Shown: one piece after another, positions 14,446-20,567 of the stretch | How the letters are laid out: each line of letters opens with the position of its first letter | Position numbering within the stretch: the first letter of the stretch is position 1 | Program-made: the position numbers and the translations under genes | Virus record (IMG/VR): IMGVR_UViG_3300043446_002271 | Span: 1 to 25,845 of that record | Strand: one strand, 5' to 3' | Length of the DNA stretch: 25,845 nucleotides | Origin: a virus | The notes under the pieces: model-generated | Databases searched by the model: none | Told to the model about the DNA's origin: nothing | What the model saw: the letters and a program-made list of their open reading frames with translations, nothing else

Positions 14446-15395
14446 TTGCGTTCCTTGATTGAGAGATTAGATTGACGAATGCTATACGCTTCCTTGGCCG
14501 GTGCGACCTTGGCAGGCTTCGCGGTGTAGTGCCGCATGGGCCATGACACCTTCCAGTTCCCGATGACACCGGTGGTGGCTTTGCCCATCAGCACTTTGAG
14601 GTCGGCTTCGGCTTTGCTACGGTCAGTCTCGGCCTGCAATGCCGCGGCTTGTGCGACCCGGATTTTTTCCACCAGTTGCTCAGCTGTTGGCGGCAGCATG
14701 ACCTCGATGTCCTCGGCCTCTGGGTACATCCTGTCCGCATCCTTGCTGCTCGACGGCGAATAGAAATCGATCTCGCCGGTGGCCTTCCAATTGTCGAGCC
14801 GCCGCTGAAAATCCTTGACCGCTTCCACTATCCGGGTGACCGTTCCGATATGCGGTGCGAACAGGAAGATGCGAAGTTCAGTGCCGCCGTACAGAACACA
14901 GACCGCGCCCCACTGCGCTTGGATGATGTCCATCTGTCCTTGCAGCTGGATCGGACCGCGATACAACGCTGGAACTTCTTCTGGCCTGGTGCTGGTCAGC
15001 TTGGCCTCAAGTACGCCGACACCGTGCAGCGTGATGCTGTCCTGGCCGACCACATAGATGCCATTGTCTGGATCAGTACGAAAGACCTGACCGCGGCCGT
15101 CACCAGTGCCGTCAAGAGAACAGCACAGCGGGATCGCCGGATGATACTTAGCCTCCGGGTAGTCGAGCACAACATCGCTGAGTTCCAGCCTGCGCGCTGC
15201 CTCGGACAGAATCAGTGGCTCCATGTGGTTCCCCCAGGCCATCGCCTCATTGCCAATGTCTGGCCGGTCTATTCCTTGCAGCGCGCGGATGCTGTACTGC
15301 AACTCATCATTCGGCGTGTTGTATTTGCTGTATCCCATGAGAGAGGGCAATCGACTTGCGCTCATCATGGTGTCAGGCGTGACTTTGCTGACCAT
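14442..15395 (-). CDS. YqaJ-type phage exonuclease (PD-(D/E)XK fold)
   Basis: This 317-aa protein shows the YqaJ nuclease series: WGNHMEP with Glu59, CSLDG with Asp95, then VLEAKLT with Glu130 and Lys132, and a following IQLQGQMDI helix (Gln151, Gln154). These positions correspond to the metal-binding Asp, Glu, Lys and the conserved Gln of lambda-exonuclease-like enzymes. A charged coiled coil (about 235-270) and a basic tail follow. Such enzymes resect double-stranded ends to give single strands for RecT-type annealing. The start overlaps the HTH gene stop (TAATG), and the RecT-like gene follows with an ATGA overlap, forming a two-component recombination module. Confidence 0.9.
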   Translation of the reverse strand: MVSKVTPDTMMSASRLPSLMGYSKYNTPNDELQYSIRALQGIDRPDIGNEAMAWGNHMEPLILSEAARRLELSDVVLDYPEAKYHPAIPLCCSLDGTGDGRGQVFRTDPDNGIYVVGQDSITLHGVGVLEAKLTSTRPEEVPALYRGPIQLQGQMDIIQAQWGAVCVLYGGTELRIFLFAPHIGTVTRIVEAVKDFQRRLDNWKATGEIDFYSPSSSKDADRMYPEAEDIEVMLPPTAEQLVEKIRVAQAAALQAETDRSKAEADLKVLMGKATTGVIGNWKVSWPMRHYTAKPAKVAPAKEAYSIRQSNLSIKERK

Positions 15396-15616
15396 TATTT
15401 TTTCCCTTTCGGTTGCAAAACATAGCGTTTTATTTTTTTCTCGCGTCCCGCCCGGTCCTTGACCTTGACCCAGTAGTCCAGGACCAGATGCCCATCGCCG
15501 CGCAGTTCGTAGACCCGGCTTGCCAGCCGCGTAATGCCCAGATCAACGAACGCCTGCATGGCCGTGATGCCCTTGCGTTTTTGCATGTAGTTCAGCACAT
15601 CCATTTTTTGACTCAT
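15395..15616 (-). CDS. Small helix-turn-helix protein (HTH_39-like)
   Basis: The 73-aa reading begins at ATG 15616, which has GAGG 5 nt upstream; a GTG two codons earlier is possible. The pattern QKMDVLNYMQKRKGITAMQA, then FVDLGITRLASRVYELRGDG and a C-terminal KRYVLQPKGKK matches a small winged helix-turn-helix family found next to phage recombination and replication genes. It probably binds DNA, but its role is unknown. It is coupled to the exonuclease by a TAATG overlap. Confidence 0.75.
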   Translation of the reverse strand: MSQKMDVLNYMQKRKGITAMQAFVDLGITRLASRVYELRGDGHLVLDYWVKVKDRAGREKKIKRYVLQPKGKK

Positions 15617-15623
15617 CGCCACC

Positions 15624-15869
15624 TCACCATTTGATTTTTGGAAGACAGGTAACCTCGACTGGAGCCGGGATCACCTGCCCATTGATACGCCGCTTGGCGT
15701 TTAACACCACAGCCCGTTGCCCAGCGCTCTCGCATTCACTGATGCCTGCGATGACCTCTGCTCGACTCATGGCCTGGATTTCCTTGTCCACCTGTAGCGT
15801 TGTGACCGCCTCCTGCACGGTTGTGCAGCCGCCCAGGATGATCCACACGAACGCCAGCATGGTCTTCAT
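15624..15869 (-). CDS. Putative small lipoprotein (81 aa)
   Basis: The N-terminus is a short lipoprotein signal: MKTMLAFVWIILGGC, with a lipobox ILGGC and acceptor Cys15, followed by TTVQEAVTTL. The mature part is about 66 aa, with a helical acidic region, NAKRRINGQVIPAPVEVTCL and a second cysteine. This predicts a protein anchored in the host envelope. In an early-type operon such proteins sometimes exclude superinfecting phages, but an Rz1-like spanin role is also conceivable. It lacks the Pro-rich composition of Rz1 and has no partner gene, so neither is established. ATGA overlaps the upstream gene. Confidence 0.6.
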   Translation of the reverse strand: MKTMLAFVWIILGGCTTVQEAVTTLQVDKEIQAMSRAEVIAGISECESAGQRAVVLNAKRRINGQVIPAPVEVTCLPKIKW

Positions 15870-16135
15870 TGCGCCACCTGGATAAGCTTCTCGCCGTGCT
15901 GCTGCCGGGCGCGATTGAATGTGACGGTGATGTCCGTGTTCGCTGCTTTCGTCGGCACGAAGTGGCCGTCCAGGATGTAACGGTTACTCTCGCGCAGGGT
16001 CTTGATGCACTCGGCACGGACAGAGTCATAGCGCCGGGGATCAGTCGGCCGCCAGGCCATGATGGCCTCATGCGGCAGCATGATCGGCGGGTCATATCCA
16101 TCCATCAGCGAGAAGAAAATGTCCATCAGTTTCAT
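15866..16135 (-). CDS. Hypothetical protein (89 aa)
   Basis: The ATG at 16135 has GGGGGAG upstream and lies one base after the stop of a tiny membrane-peptide gene. The protein is soluble: MKLMDIFFSLMDGYDPPIML, RPTDPRRYDSVRAECIKTLR (about 29-48), SNRYILDGHFVPTKAANTDI and a Gln-rich end. I recognise no family. Real-gene status rests on the ribosome site and on the coupled overlaps on both sides (ATGA downstream). Confidence 0.6.
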   Translation of the reverse strand: MKLMDIFFSLMDGYDPPIMLPHEAIMAWRPTDPRRYDSVRAECIKTLRESNRYILDGHFVPTKAANTDITVTFNRARQQHGEKLIQVAQ

Positions 16136-16136
16136 A

Positions 16137-16202
16137 TCAACTCCCCCAAAGTAAAATGATCACCAACATGAACACCAAGTACCACGCAATGATTTCGCTC
16201 AA
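16137..16202 (-). CDS. Tiny membrane peptide (21 aa), TTG start
   Basis: A TTG at 16202 overlaps the recombinase stop (TTGA) and has a perfect AGGAGG 5 nt upstream, which is the last part of the recombinase gene. The frame encodes a 21-residue peptide that is almost entirely one hydrophobic helix (SEIIAWYLVFMLVIILLW) and stops one base before the next ATG. The strong ribosome site, exact gap filling and membrane composition argue that it is translated. A single-pass peptide of this size could modulate a membrane protein or host process. Its function is unknown. Confidence 0.5.
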   Translation of the reverse strand: MSEIIAWYLVFMLVIILLWGS

Positions 16203-16858
16203 CTCAGCCTCCTGATCAGGTTGTACACGGCACTGGTAGACCAGTTCTTCCCGCCGCTGGGTGATGGGATGTTCCTGGCCATCAGTTCCTGCTGCATGTC
16301 GCGGATTGTGGTGAATCCCAGCTGGCGCAGTTCGGTCACCACCGGGGCCAGTTGCCTGGCGGTGATCATCGCCCTGGCTGCTGCACGGCCGCCAGTGGTA
16401 GCGCCACCGCGCTCTGGGCAGGGACAGCCAAGCTTTACGCCACGCGCTTTCTTAACGGCCAGCGCTTCTTTGGTGCGCTTGCTGATGATGCGGCGCTCGA
16501 ACTCGGCCACGCCGGCGATGATGGTCAGCATCAGCCGGCCAATCGGGCCTTCGGTATCGATCTCCGGCAGGTCCAAGAACTTGACCTTTGCGCCTTCATC
16601 GACAAGGGTCAGGATCAGCTTGGCATCACGCGCAAGCCGGTCCAGTTTGGCAACGATCAGGGTTGCGCCGGTGCGTTTGCACTCGGCCAGGGCAGCCAGC
16701 AACTGAGGGCGGCATGACTTGCCGCCGCTCTCGACCTCGGTGAATTCTGCAATGATGTTGCCGCCGTGCTGCTTGACTGCGGCCTGCTGCGCCTCGAGTC
16801 CCAGGCCACTGTTGCCCTGGCGGTCTGTGCTGACGCGATAGTAAGCGATGTAATCCAT
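16199..16858 (-). CDS. Serine recombinase (resolvase/invertase family)
   Basis: This 219-aa protein has the small serine recombinase catalytic domain. YYRVSTDRQ contains the nucleophile Ser10 and Arg8. VAKLDRLARD carries Arg74 and Arg77. A long E-helix is marked by FERRIISKRTKEAL (about 120-133). A C-terminal helix-turn-helix (about 160-217, TTIRDMQQELMARN and WSTSAVYNLIRR) binds DNA. Members cut and rejoin DNA at specific sites, resolving multimers, inverting segments or, in some phages, integrating. GAGGAG precedes the ATG. It is the first gene of the leftward recombination operon and faces the divergent control region. Large serine integrases are over 400 aa, so resolution or inversion is more likely than classic integration. 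Confidence 0.9.
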   Translation of the reverse strand: MDYIAYYRVSTDRQGNSGLGLEAQQAAVKQHGGNIIAEFTEVESGGKSCRPQLLAALAECKRTGATLIVAKLDRLARDAKLILTLVDEGAKVKFLDLPEIDTEGPIGRLMLTIIAGVAEFERRIISKRTKEALAVKKARGVKLGCPCPERGGATTGGRAAARAMITARQLAPVVTELRQLGFTTIRDMQQELMARNIPSPSGGKNWSTSAVYNLIRRLS

Positions 16859-17033
16859 GTCAACTCCTCGAACTGGGTGGTTGGGTATAGCATTGCGCTA
16901 CACCATGACCGAACTGTAACTCACAGAAACTGGTCTGGCAACAGCAATCTTTCAGAATCTTGATCTTGGTCAAGATTTTTGCGGCCTCAGAGAGTAGGAT
17001 TGGTCTGTCTGATAGCCATACAAAAGGACTCCC
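16859..17033. promoter_or_regulatory. Divergent control region between recombinase and RHH genes
   Basis: This 175-bp gene-free region separates the leftward operon (start 16858) from the rightward RHH operon (start 17034). It holds a strong inverted repeat (see 16956-16977). Rightward, a possible -10 TAGGAT stands at 16995-17000 and AAAAGGA precedes the ATG. Leftward, TATACC near 16882 may be a -10. No convincing -35 hexamer is seen for either direction, so promoter calls are tentative. Confidence 0.45.
16956..16977. promoter_or_regulatory. Operator-like inverted repeat, FNR/CRP-family-like box
   Basis: AATCTTGA and TCAAGATT form perfect 8-bp arms around a 6-bp centre. The core TTGATCTTGGTCAA differs by one base from the FNR/Anr/DNR consensus TTGAT-N4-ATCAA. 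Its centre is about 41 bp before the start expected from the TAGGAT at 16995-17000, the class II activator position. It shares 14 of 16 bases with the palindrome at 19919. The binding protein could be a host regulator or a phage protein such as the RHH or HTH product. Confidence 0.45.
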
Positions 17034-17213
17034 ATGCGACAGAAAGTCTTCACCCTACGGCTGCGGCCGGAGAGTCGCGCGCTGCTGGACAAAGCCGCCG
17101 AGGATCAGCGCCGCTCCCGCGCCAGCATCATCGAGGAGTGCATCCGGCAGGCGCTCACGCCACGCTACAGTGACATGCACTCGCGGCTGAATCAACTGCT
17201 GGGGCCGAAATGA
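17034..17213 (+). CDS. Ribbon-helix-helix DNA-binding protein (59 aa)
   Basis: The frame starts at ATG 17034 with AAAAGGA upstream. The N-terminus gives the Arc/CopG pattern: an alternating strand (QKVFTLRLRPE), helix 1 (RALLDKAAEDQR), a turn (RSRAS) and helix 2 (IIEECIRQAL). A short C-terminal extension with SRLNQLLGPK follows. Such proteins are dimeric repressors with a two-stranded DNA-binding sheet. It is the first gene after the divergent control region, so it may regulate that region. Its stop overlaps the RuvC-like start (ATGA). Confidence 0.75.
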   Translation: MRQKVFTLRLRPESRALLDKAAEDQRRSRASIIEECIRQALTPRYSDMHSRLNQLLGPK

Positions 17214-17674
17214 GAGAGGTCATCCTGGCGTTGGACCTTGGCACGACCAGCGGCTGGGCAGCATCCAGCGATGGCATGATCAGTCATGGCTACATCACAT
17301 TTAAGCCGGGGCGCTATGAGGGTGGCGGCATGCGTTACCTGCGCTTCAAAAATTGGCTGACCGAGATCAAGTCGCAGCTGGGCCAGGTGGATGCCGTTTA
17401 TTTCGAGGAAGTGCGCCGCCATGCCGGGACGGATGCCGCTCATGTCTACGGCGGCTTTCTGGCCGTGCTGACTGCGTGGTGCGAGCATCACCGCATCGCG
17501 TACCAAGGTGTTCCGGTTGGGATGATTAAAAAGCATGCAACCGGCAAGGGAAATGCTGGCAAGGATGAGATGATCGCCGCGGCTAAAGCCAAGGGCCATC
17601 CCGCGGAGAACGACAACGAGGCCGATGCCATTGCGATCTTGCACTGGGCGCTCGACACCCAGCTACAACCATGA
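17210..17674 (+). CDS. RuvC-like Holliday junction resolvase
   Basis: This 154-aa protein has an RNase H fold. The first strand holds ILALDLGTTSGWA with Asp9. A later strand has VYFEEVRRHAG with Glu66/67. A helix carries KKHATGKGNAGKDEM (about 107-121), and the last motif is ENDNEADAIAILHWA with Asp135, Glu137 and Asp139. These acidic residues match the metal-binding set of RuvC-type resolvases of phages. The enzyme would cut branched DNA formed during recombination or before packaging, complementing the exonuclease/RecT pair. ATGA overlaps at both ends couple it to its neighbours. Confidence 0.85.
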   Translation: MREVILALDLGTTSGWAASSDGMISHGYITFKPGRYEGGGMRYLRFKNWLTEIKSQLGQVDAVYFEEVRRHAGTDAAHVYGGFLAVLTAWCEHHRIAYQGVPVGMIKKHATGKGNAGKDEMIAAAKAKGHPAENDNEADAIAILHWALDTQLQP

Positions 17675-17961
17675 CCTGCGCGGATCGCTGTTTCAGACAG
17701 ACCACGGTCACCCTGGTGAACGGTAGGCAGGTCTGCAACGAGTGCCCCGAATGGATGACCGAGTGCGAGGCGCGTAGGGTGCTGCGCGATTATCCTGATG
17801 AACCGGTGTGGAAAGGGAAGACGAAGATCAAACCCAGCAAGGCCGATTATCTCGCTGGGGTCAAGGCTGCGCGCGGCATGTCCGGGTACAACGCGCTGCG
17901 GGGGGCGATGGTTGCGGTGCATCGCGCGATGAAAGCAGAGCAGCAGGGTGGTGCTGGCTGA
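17671..17961 (+). CDS. Small Cys-containing hypothetical protein (96 aa)
   Basis: The ATG at 17671 overlaps the RuvC-like stop (ATGA). The N-terminus has CADRCFRQ, then QVCNECPEWMTECEARRVL: cysteines at 3, 7, 22, 25 and 32 suggest a small metal-binding knuckle. The rest is helical (KPSKADYLAGVKAARG, YNALRGAMVAVHRAM). CEARRVL followed by 'R--Y---V---RG' looks like a conserved phage family whose name I cannot give with certainty. It ends the rightward mini-operon. No terminator with a T-run is seen after it. Confidence 0.6.
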   Translation: MTCADRCFRQTTVTLVNGRQVCNECPEWMTECEARRVLRDYPDEPVWKGKTKIKPSKADYLAGVKAARGMSGYNALRGAMVAVHRAMKAEQQGGAG

Positions 17962-18428
17962 AATCCAAACTGGAAGCCAGGCCAGGATGAAATTGATCGC
18001 GTCCCATCTGTTGCCCCAGGCCGCGTGATCCTGGGCAGCGCGCCCATGTTGCAGCGCGATAAACAGCAGCGCTTTGCTGAATTGCGCGGCCGTAAACCGG
18101 CCACCAGCGCGGCCACCTGGGCACCACCTGGCGGCAGGCCAGCAGCAGGCCAGCGCCACCGGCCACGCCACCACCGCCAGCAGGCCACGCCAGCGCACCA
18201 CCAGCGCACGGCCACCAGCAGCAGGCCGCAGGCCAGCAGAATCAGCAGGCCAGCAGCAAGGCCGAAAATACCGCCACCACGGCGCGAACAGCAGCGCGCC
18301 GGTACACCACTACCAGCGCACGGACGAACAGTGCCAGCGGCCTGATTTTCAGCAAGCGCGTAGCAGTAGGCCACCCGTCCCGAAAGGCGAGCAGCAGCAG
18401 TCCGGCCACCAGTGCGGCAGCAGGTCAA
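17962..18428. other. Low-complexity segment without a convincing gene (possible decayed membrane-protein gene)
   Basis: About 470 bp are dominated by short words such as GGCCAGCA, GGCCACCA and CCAGCGCA. Read leftward, hydrophobic stretches appear in three different frames (e.g. LLLLAFRDGWPTATRLL near 18410-18360, ALVVRWRGLLAVVAWPVALA near 18210-18150, QFSKALLFIALQHGRA near 18080-18030), each soon broken by stops or shifts. That fits either a decayed multi-membrane gene or CTG/GCC-rich repeats that look hydrophobic by chance. Rightward frames are Gln/Pro/Arg/His-rich and not protein-like. A leftward terminator upstream (18427-18453) would block transcription from the neighbouring operon. Confidence 0.4.
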
Positions 18429-18453
18429 AAAAAAGGCCAGCGCTTGGCTGGCC
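18427..18453 (-). terminator. Intrinsic terminator of the leftward 19821-18468 operon
   Basis: On the minus strand GGCCAGC-CAAGC-GCTGGCC forms a perfect 7-bp GC-rich stem with a 5-nt loop, followed by eight T residues. It starts 15 bp after the stop of the last gene (18468). This is a textbook rho-independent terminator in the leftward direction; in the other direction no T-run follows the stem. Confidence 0.85.
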
Positions 18454-18467
18454 GGATACTGTTTAAT

Positions 18468-18701
18468 CTATTTTTGATTTTCCCTGTGCACTTTAGACTG
18501 TGACGCAATAGGACGGCCTCGCCAGTTAGTGTAATCGGTGCTGGTGCAGCTACCGGCTGGTAGATAATCTGGCGCGTCTAGTGGCTGCACGGCATCATAG
18601 AATTGCACCCATTGTGAATCATTGCGGCACTGAATGGCGCAATAGTCCCGTGCCTCACGGTTGCCGGTGCGGTAGTTCTGAAAAAGTGCGGCAGTTTTCA
18701 T
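18468..18701 (-). CDS. Hypothetical protein (77 aa)
   Basis: This leftward gene starts at ATG 18701, two bases after the stop of the 34-aa peptide gene, and is followed by the terminator. The N-terminus KTAALFQNYRTGNREARDYC is followed by AIQCRNDSQW, FYDAVQPLDAPDYLPAGSC and a polar C-terminus. Three cysteines are present and there is no membrane segment. I recognise no function. The upstream region (GGATTATAATT) holds only a weak ribosome site, so translation may depend on coupling. Confidence 0.55.
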   Translation of the reverse strand: MKTAALFQNYRTGNREARDYCAIQCRNDSQWVQFYDAVQPLDAPDYLPAGSCTSTDYTNWRGRPIASQSKVHRENQK

Positions 18702-18703
18702 AA

Positions 18704-18808
18704 TTATAATCCTATTCTGTTGAATGTCTCATAGACGGCCAGCAGCACGGCCACCACGGCCACGGCAGCACAGAAAAATGCCACTGCAAGATCGCCATTG
18801 TTTTTCAT
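18704..18808 (-). CDS. Small membrane peptide (34 aa)
   Basis: The ATG at 18808 overlaps the upstream stop (ATGA) and the frame ends TAA at 18704. After MKNNGD comes one Ala/Val-rich transmembrane helix (LAVAFFCAAVAVVAVLLAV) and a short YETFNRIGL tail. Position and overlap support a real gene. Its function is unknown; a membrane anchor or regulatory peptide is likely. Confidence 0.5.
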   Translation of the reverse strand: MKNNGDLAVAFFCAAVAVVAVLLAVYETFNRIGL

Positions 18809-19491
18809 GCGGCCACCTTCAGGTTGATCACACGGCGCGCTACAGAATCGGCCTTTTTAGCGCTTGTGCCGTGCGCCGGGAATCCGATAATGACAGACCT
18901 ATCAGCACGGGCGCACAATTGACAGGTGGCGCAGCTAACATCATCGCGAACAGTGGCCGGACAGACCACCACAGCGCGGCCTGCTGGTGTTTTGGTGTTC
19001 GTGGTCTGTTCGATCGGCAACACGGCCACCACCGGCAGACCGGACTCGGCCAGCAGATCGGCGTGGTGCAGATCGTTTGCTGACAGGTTGACCGTGAATC
19101 CGTCAATGTTAGCAGCGGCCAAGATATCCGCATTTAATTCCGGATTGTGGTGCGTATAGGTGAATCCGCGCTTTCCGTGATTCGCGGCCACCAGCAGATC
19201 AAGCGCTTCGGCATCAATGCGGCCTCGCTGGTGCGGTAGATCGCCGGCCTGATTGTGCCGCCACAATTGACCTTCCGGCAGTGCTGCGATACTGTCGCAA
19301 AAACTTTGCCAGTCAGTGCCGCGCTGCTGTTCCGTGACGGCATTCCAGTGCAGCGCCAGCGGCCCGGCATCGGCATAGCATCCGGCCTTGCGCAATGGGC
19401 AAGTATCCGGACAGGATTCTCTGCTGCTGGTGCTAACAGGTATCGCTCCGGTCTTCGCGTTGGCGCTTTTCAATGTTAGGTGAACTTGCAT
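18805..19491 (-). CDS. Conserved Cys-rich phage protein of unknown function (228 aa)
   Basis: I place the start at ATG 19491, which has AGAGGA upstream and begins MQVHLTLKSANAKTGAIPVS as in related phage proteins; a start 16 codons earlier lacks this support. Two Cys clusters stand out: C27, C31 and C38 (CPDTCPLRKAGC) and C177, C187, C190 and C193 (CPAT, then CATCQLC). Between them lie LWRHNQAGDLP (about 76-86), GFTYTHHNPE and GFTVNLSANDLHHADLL (about 131-147). The two clusters could bind Zn or an Fe-S cluster. I know this pattern from many phage genomes as a domain of unknown function (possibly DUF7227). No catalytic role is claimed. Confidence 0.7.
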   Translation of the reverse strand: MQVHLTLKSANAKTGAIPVSTSSRESCPDTCPLRKAGCYADAGPLALHWNAVTEQQRGTDWQSFCDSIAALPEGQLWRHNQAGDLPHQRGRIDAEALDLLVAANHGKRGFTYTHHNPELNADILAAANIDGFTVNLSANDLHHADLLAESGLPVVAVLPIEQTTNTKTPAGRAVVVCPATVRDDVSCATCQLCARADRSVIIGFPAHGTSAKKADSVARRVINLKVAA

Positions 19492-19560
19492 TTTCGTTTC
19501 CTCTTTATGGGTGAACGGTTTATGGATACTACAAAACAACAGACCGCATTCTAAAGTTGT

Positions 19561-19821
19561 TCATGCTTTTCCCTTAGCCTTGGCAATAACTTTGCGAATT
19601 TTGGCGCGGAATTGCTCATGGAAGCCTTGCATTGCGATCTCATCATCTGCAACCTCTTGCAGCGCGTCCAGCAGCTCGGGCGCAGCCGCTATCAGGCGGG
19701 CATCGGCCTGAGTGCGCGTGGTGCATACGGTAATCGGGTTGCCGTAGTTATCAATGGCCGTTACATAGCCGAACTGCGATGCAGGGGCTTTCCAAGGGCC
19801 TAGGGTATGCTTAATTGTCAT
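19561..19821 (-). CDS. Small conserved phage protein (86 aa)
   Basis: The start ATG 19821 has AGAGGA 6 nt upstream. The sequence follows a very common phage pattern: HTLGPWKAPASQ, then a short beta region with DNYGNPITVC, then TQADARLIAAAPELLDALQE (about 37-56) and a basic helical end. Many phages carry this family, but its role is not known. It opens the leftward operon and lies next to the divergent control region. About 70 bp separate it from the next gene. Confidence 0.7.
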   Translation of the reverse strand: MTIKHTLGPWKAPASQFGYVTAIDNYGNPITVCTTRTQADARLIAAAPELLDALQEVADDEIAMQGFHEQFRAKIRKVIAKAKGKA

Positions 19822-19959
19822 AATAATCCTCTTTCAGGGTTAGCGCACTACAGGGTGCAGTGCATGGACAGCACAATAGCATGCTTTGTTCCGTGTGCAA
19901 AAGATATTTACTGGAACATTGATCTAGATCAAGAGTGGCCACTAACATAGAATCCTGAC
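19822..19959. promoter_or_regulatory. Divergent control region between 86-aa protein and HTH gene
   Basis: This is a 138-bp gene-free region. Rightward, TAGAAT at 19948-19953 resembles a -10 and would place the start of transcription at or next to the A of ATG 19960; no ribosome site stands before that ATG. Leftward, TTGTGC and TGTAGT with an 18-bp spacer (about 19886-19857) are a possible promoter. The palindrome at 19919 lies where a rightward -35 would be. Confidence 0.45.
19919..19932. promoter_or_regulatory. Perfect 14-bp palindrome matching the FNR-family consensus
   Basis: TTGATCTAGATCAA is a perfect palindrome and fits TTGAT-N4-ATCAA exactly. With the adjacent GA it shares 14 of 16 bases with the box at 16960. 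Its centre is about 34 bp before the expected rightward start, where a bound protein could repress or activate. It may be a host FNR/Anr-type site or an operator of a phage regulator. Confidence 0.5.
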
Positions 19960-20556
19960 ATGACGGCCTTCCAGATACCCGAACAGCAAGCGCTGGCAGA
20001 GCATGAATTCCAAGATCGGCGCAGGTTTTCGATTGTGCCGATCCGCGCGGCCAATGACCGCAGACTTACGGCCGGGACATGGCGCACCCTGCTGGCGCTT
20101 TGCGCTTATTCCAGCAAAGGCGGCATTGTTTGGGTGTCGCAAAAGCGCATCGGCCAAGACATCGGGATATCGCAGCCAGCAGTGCATCGGCAGATCGCCA
20201 GGTTGAAAGCTTGGGGCTATCTTGAACGGATCAGCCACAGCAAAAAAGGGGTCAAGGCCGAGACAATCCGCATCCTGTATGCGCCGGAATTACAGGCCGA
20301 GGATGCGACCGCGATCGCAGGAGAAACACCGATTCACCTACAGAACAAAGGGGAAAGCATGAGCAAGCGCAAGCGCAAGGCCGATAACAGTCATTCCGTA
20401 ATGCAAACTGCTGTTTCACAATCCGGGATTGAACTTGTTGATTCTTCAATCAATCAACAGTCAGCCATTGACGCGCTGGCCGCGCAGTACCGGGCGGAAG
20501 GCCTGCCAGTGCCGAGCGCCGAGCGCCTGCTGGCCGAGATTCAAGGTATCAAGTAG
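19960..20556 (+). CDS. Helix-turn-helix protein, possible replication initiator or early regulator
   Basis: This is a 198-aa protein. Residues 20-110 show an HTH_36/Rep-type winged helix: RRFSIVPIRAANDRRLTAGT, WRTLLALCAYSS, then VSQKRIGQDIGISQPAVHRQ (about 59-78), RLKAWGYLERI and a wing ending TIRILYAP. The C-terminal part is basic and polar (MSKRKRKADNS) with a helical end. Proteins of this type start replication in phages and plasmids or act as repressors. The adjoining 677-bp gene-free segment with palindromes supports a replication-initiator role. The -10-like TAGAAT just upstream suggests a leaderless transcript. Confidence 0.65.
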   Translation: MTAFQIPEQQALAEHEFQDRRRFSIVPIRAANDRRLTAGTWRTLLALCAYSSKGGIVWVSQKRIGQDIGISQPAVHRQIARLKAWGYLERISHSKKGVKAETIRILYAPELQAEDATAIAGETPIHLQNKGESMSKRKRKADNSHSVMQTAVSQSGIELVDSSINQQSAIDALAAQYRAEGLPVPSAERLLAEIQGIK

Positions 20557-20567
20557 CGCTGTTCCGT

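Noticed and set aside
14649-15425. Rightward open frame of 258 codons opposite the exonuclease
   Set aside because: The opposite strand carries the complete YqaJ motif series; this frame has no recognisable motif or operon partner.
17488-18201. Leftward open frame of 237 codons across the RuvC-like gene and the low-complexity segment
   Set aside because: Half of it is antisense to the RuvC-like and Cys-containing genes. The rest shows membrane-like stretches but no start context, so I report the segment only as a possible decayed gene.
18074-18466. Rightward Gln/Pro/His-rich frame of 130 codons
   Set aside because: Low-complexity composition follows from the GGCCAGCA words; it ends past the terminator and has no ribosome site.
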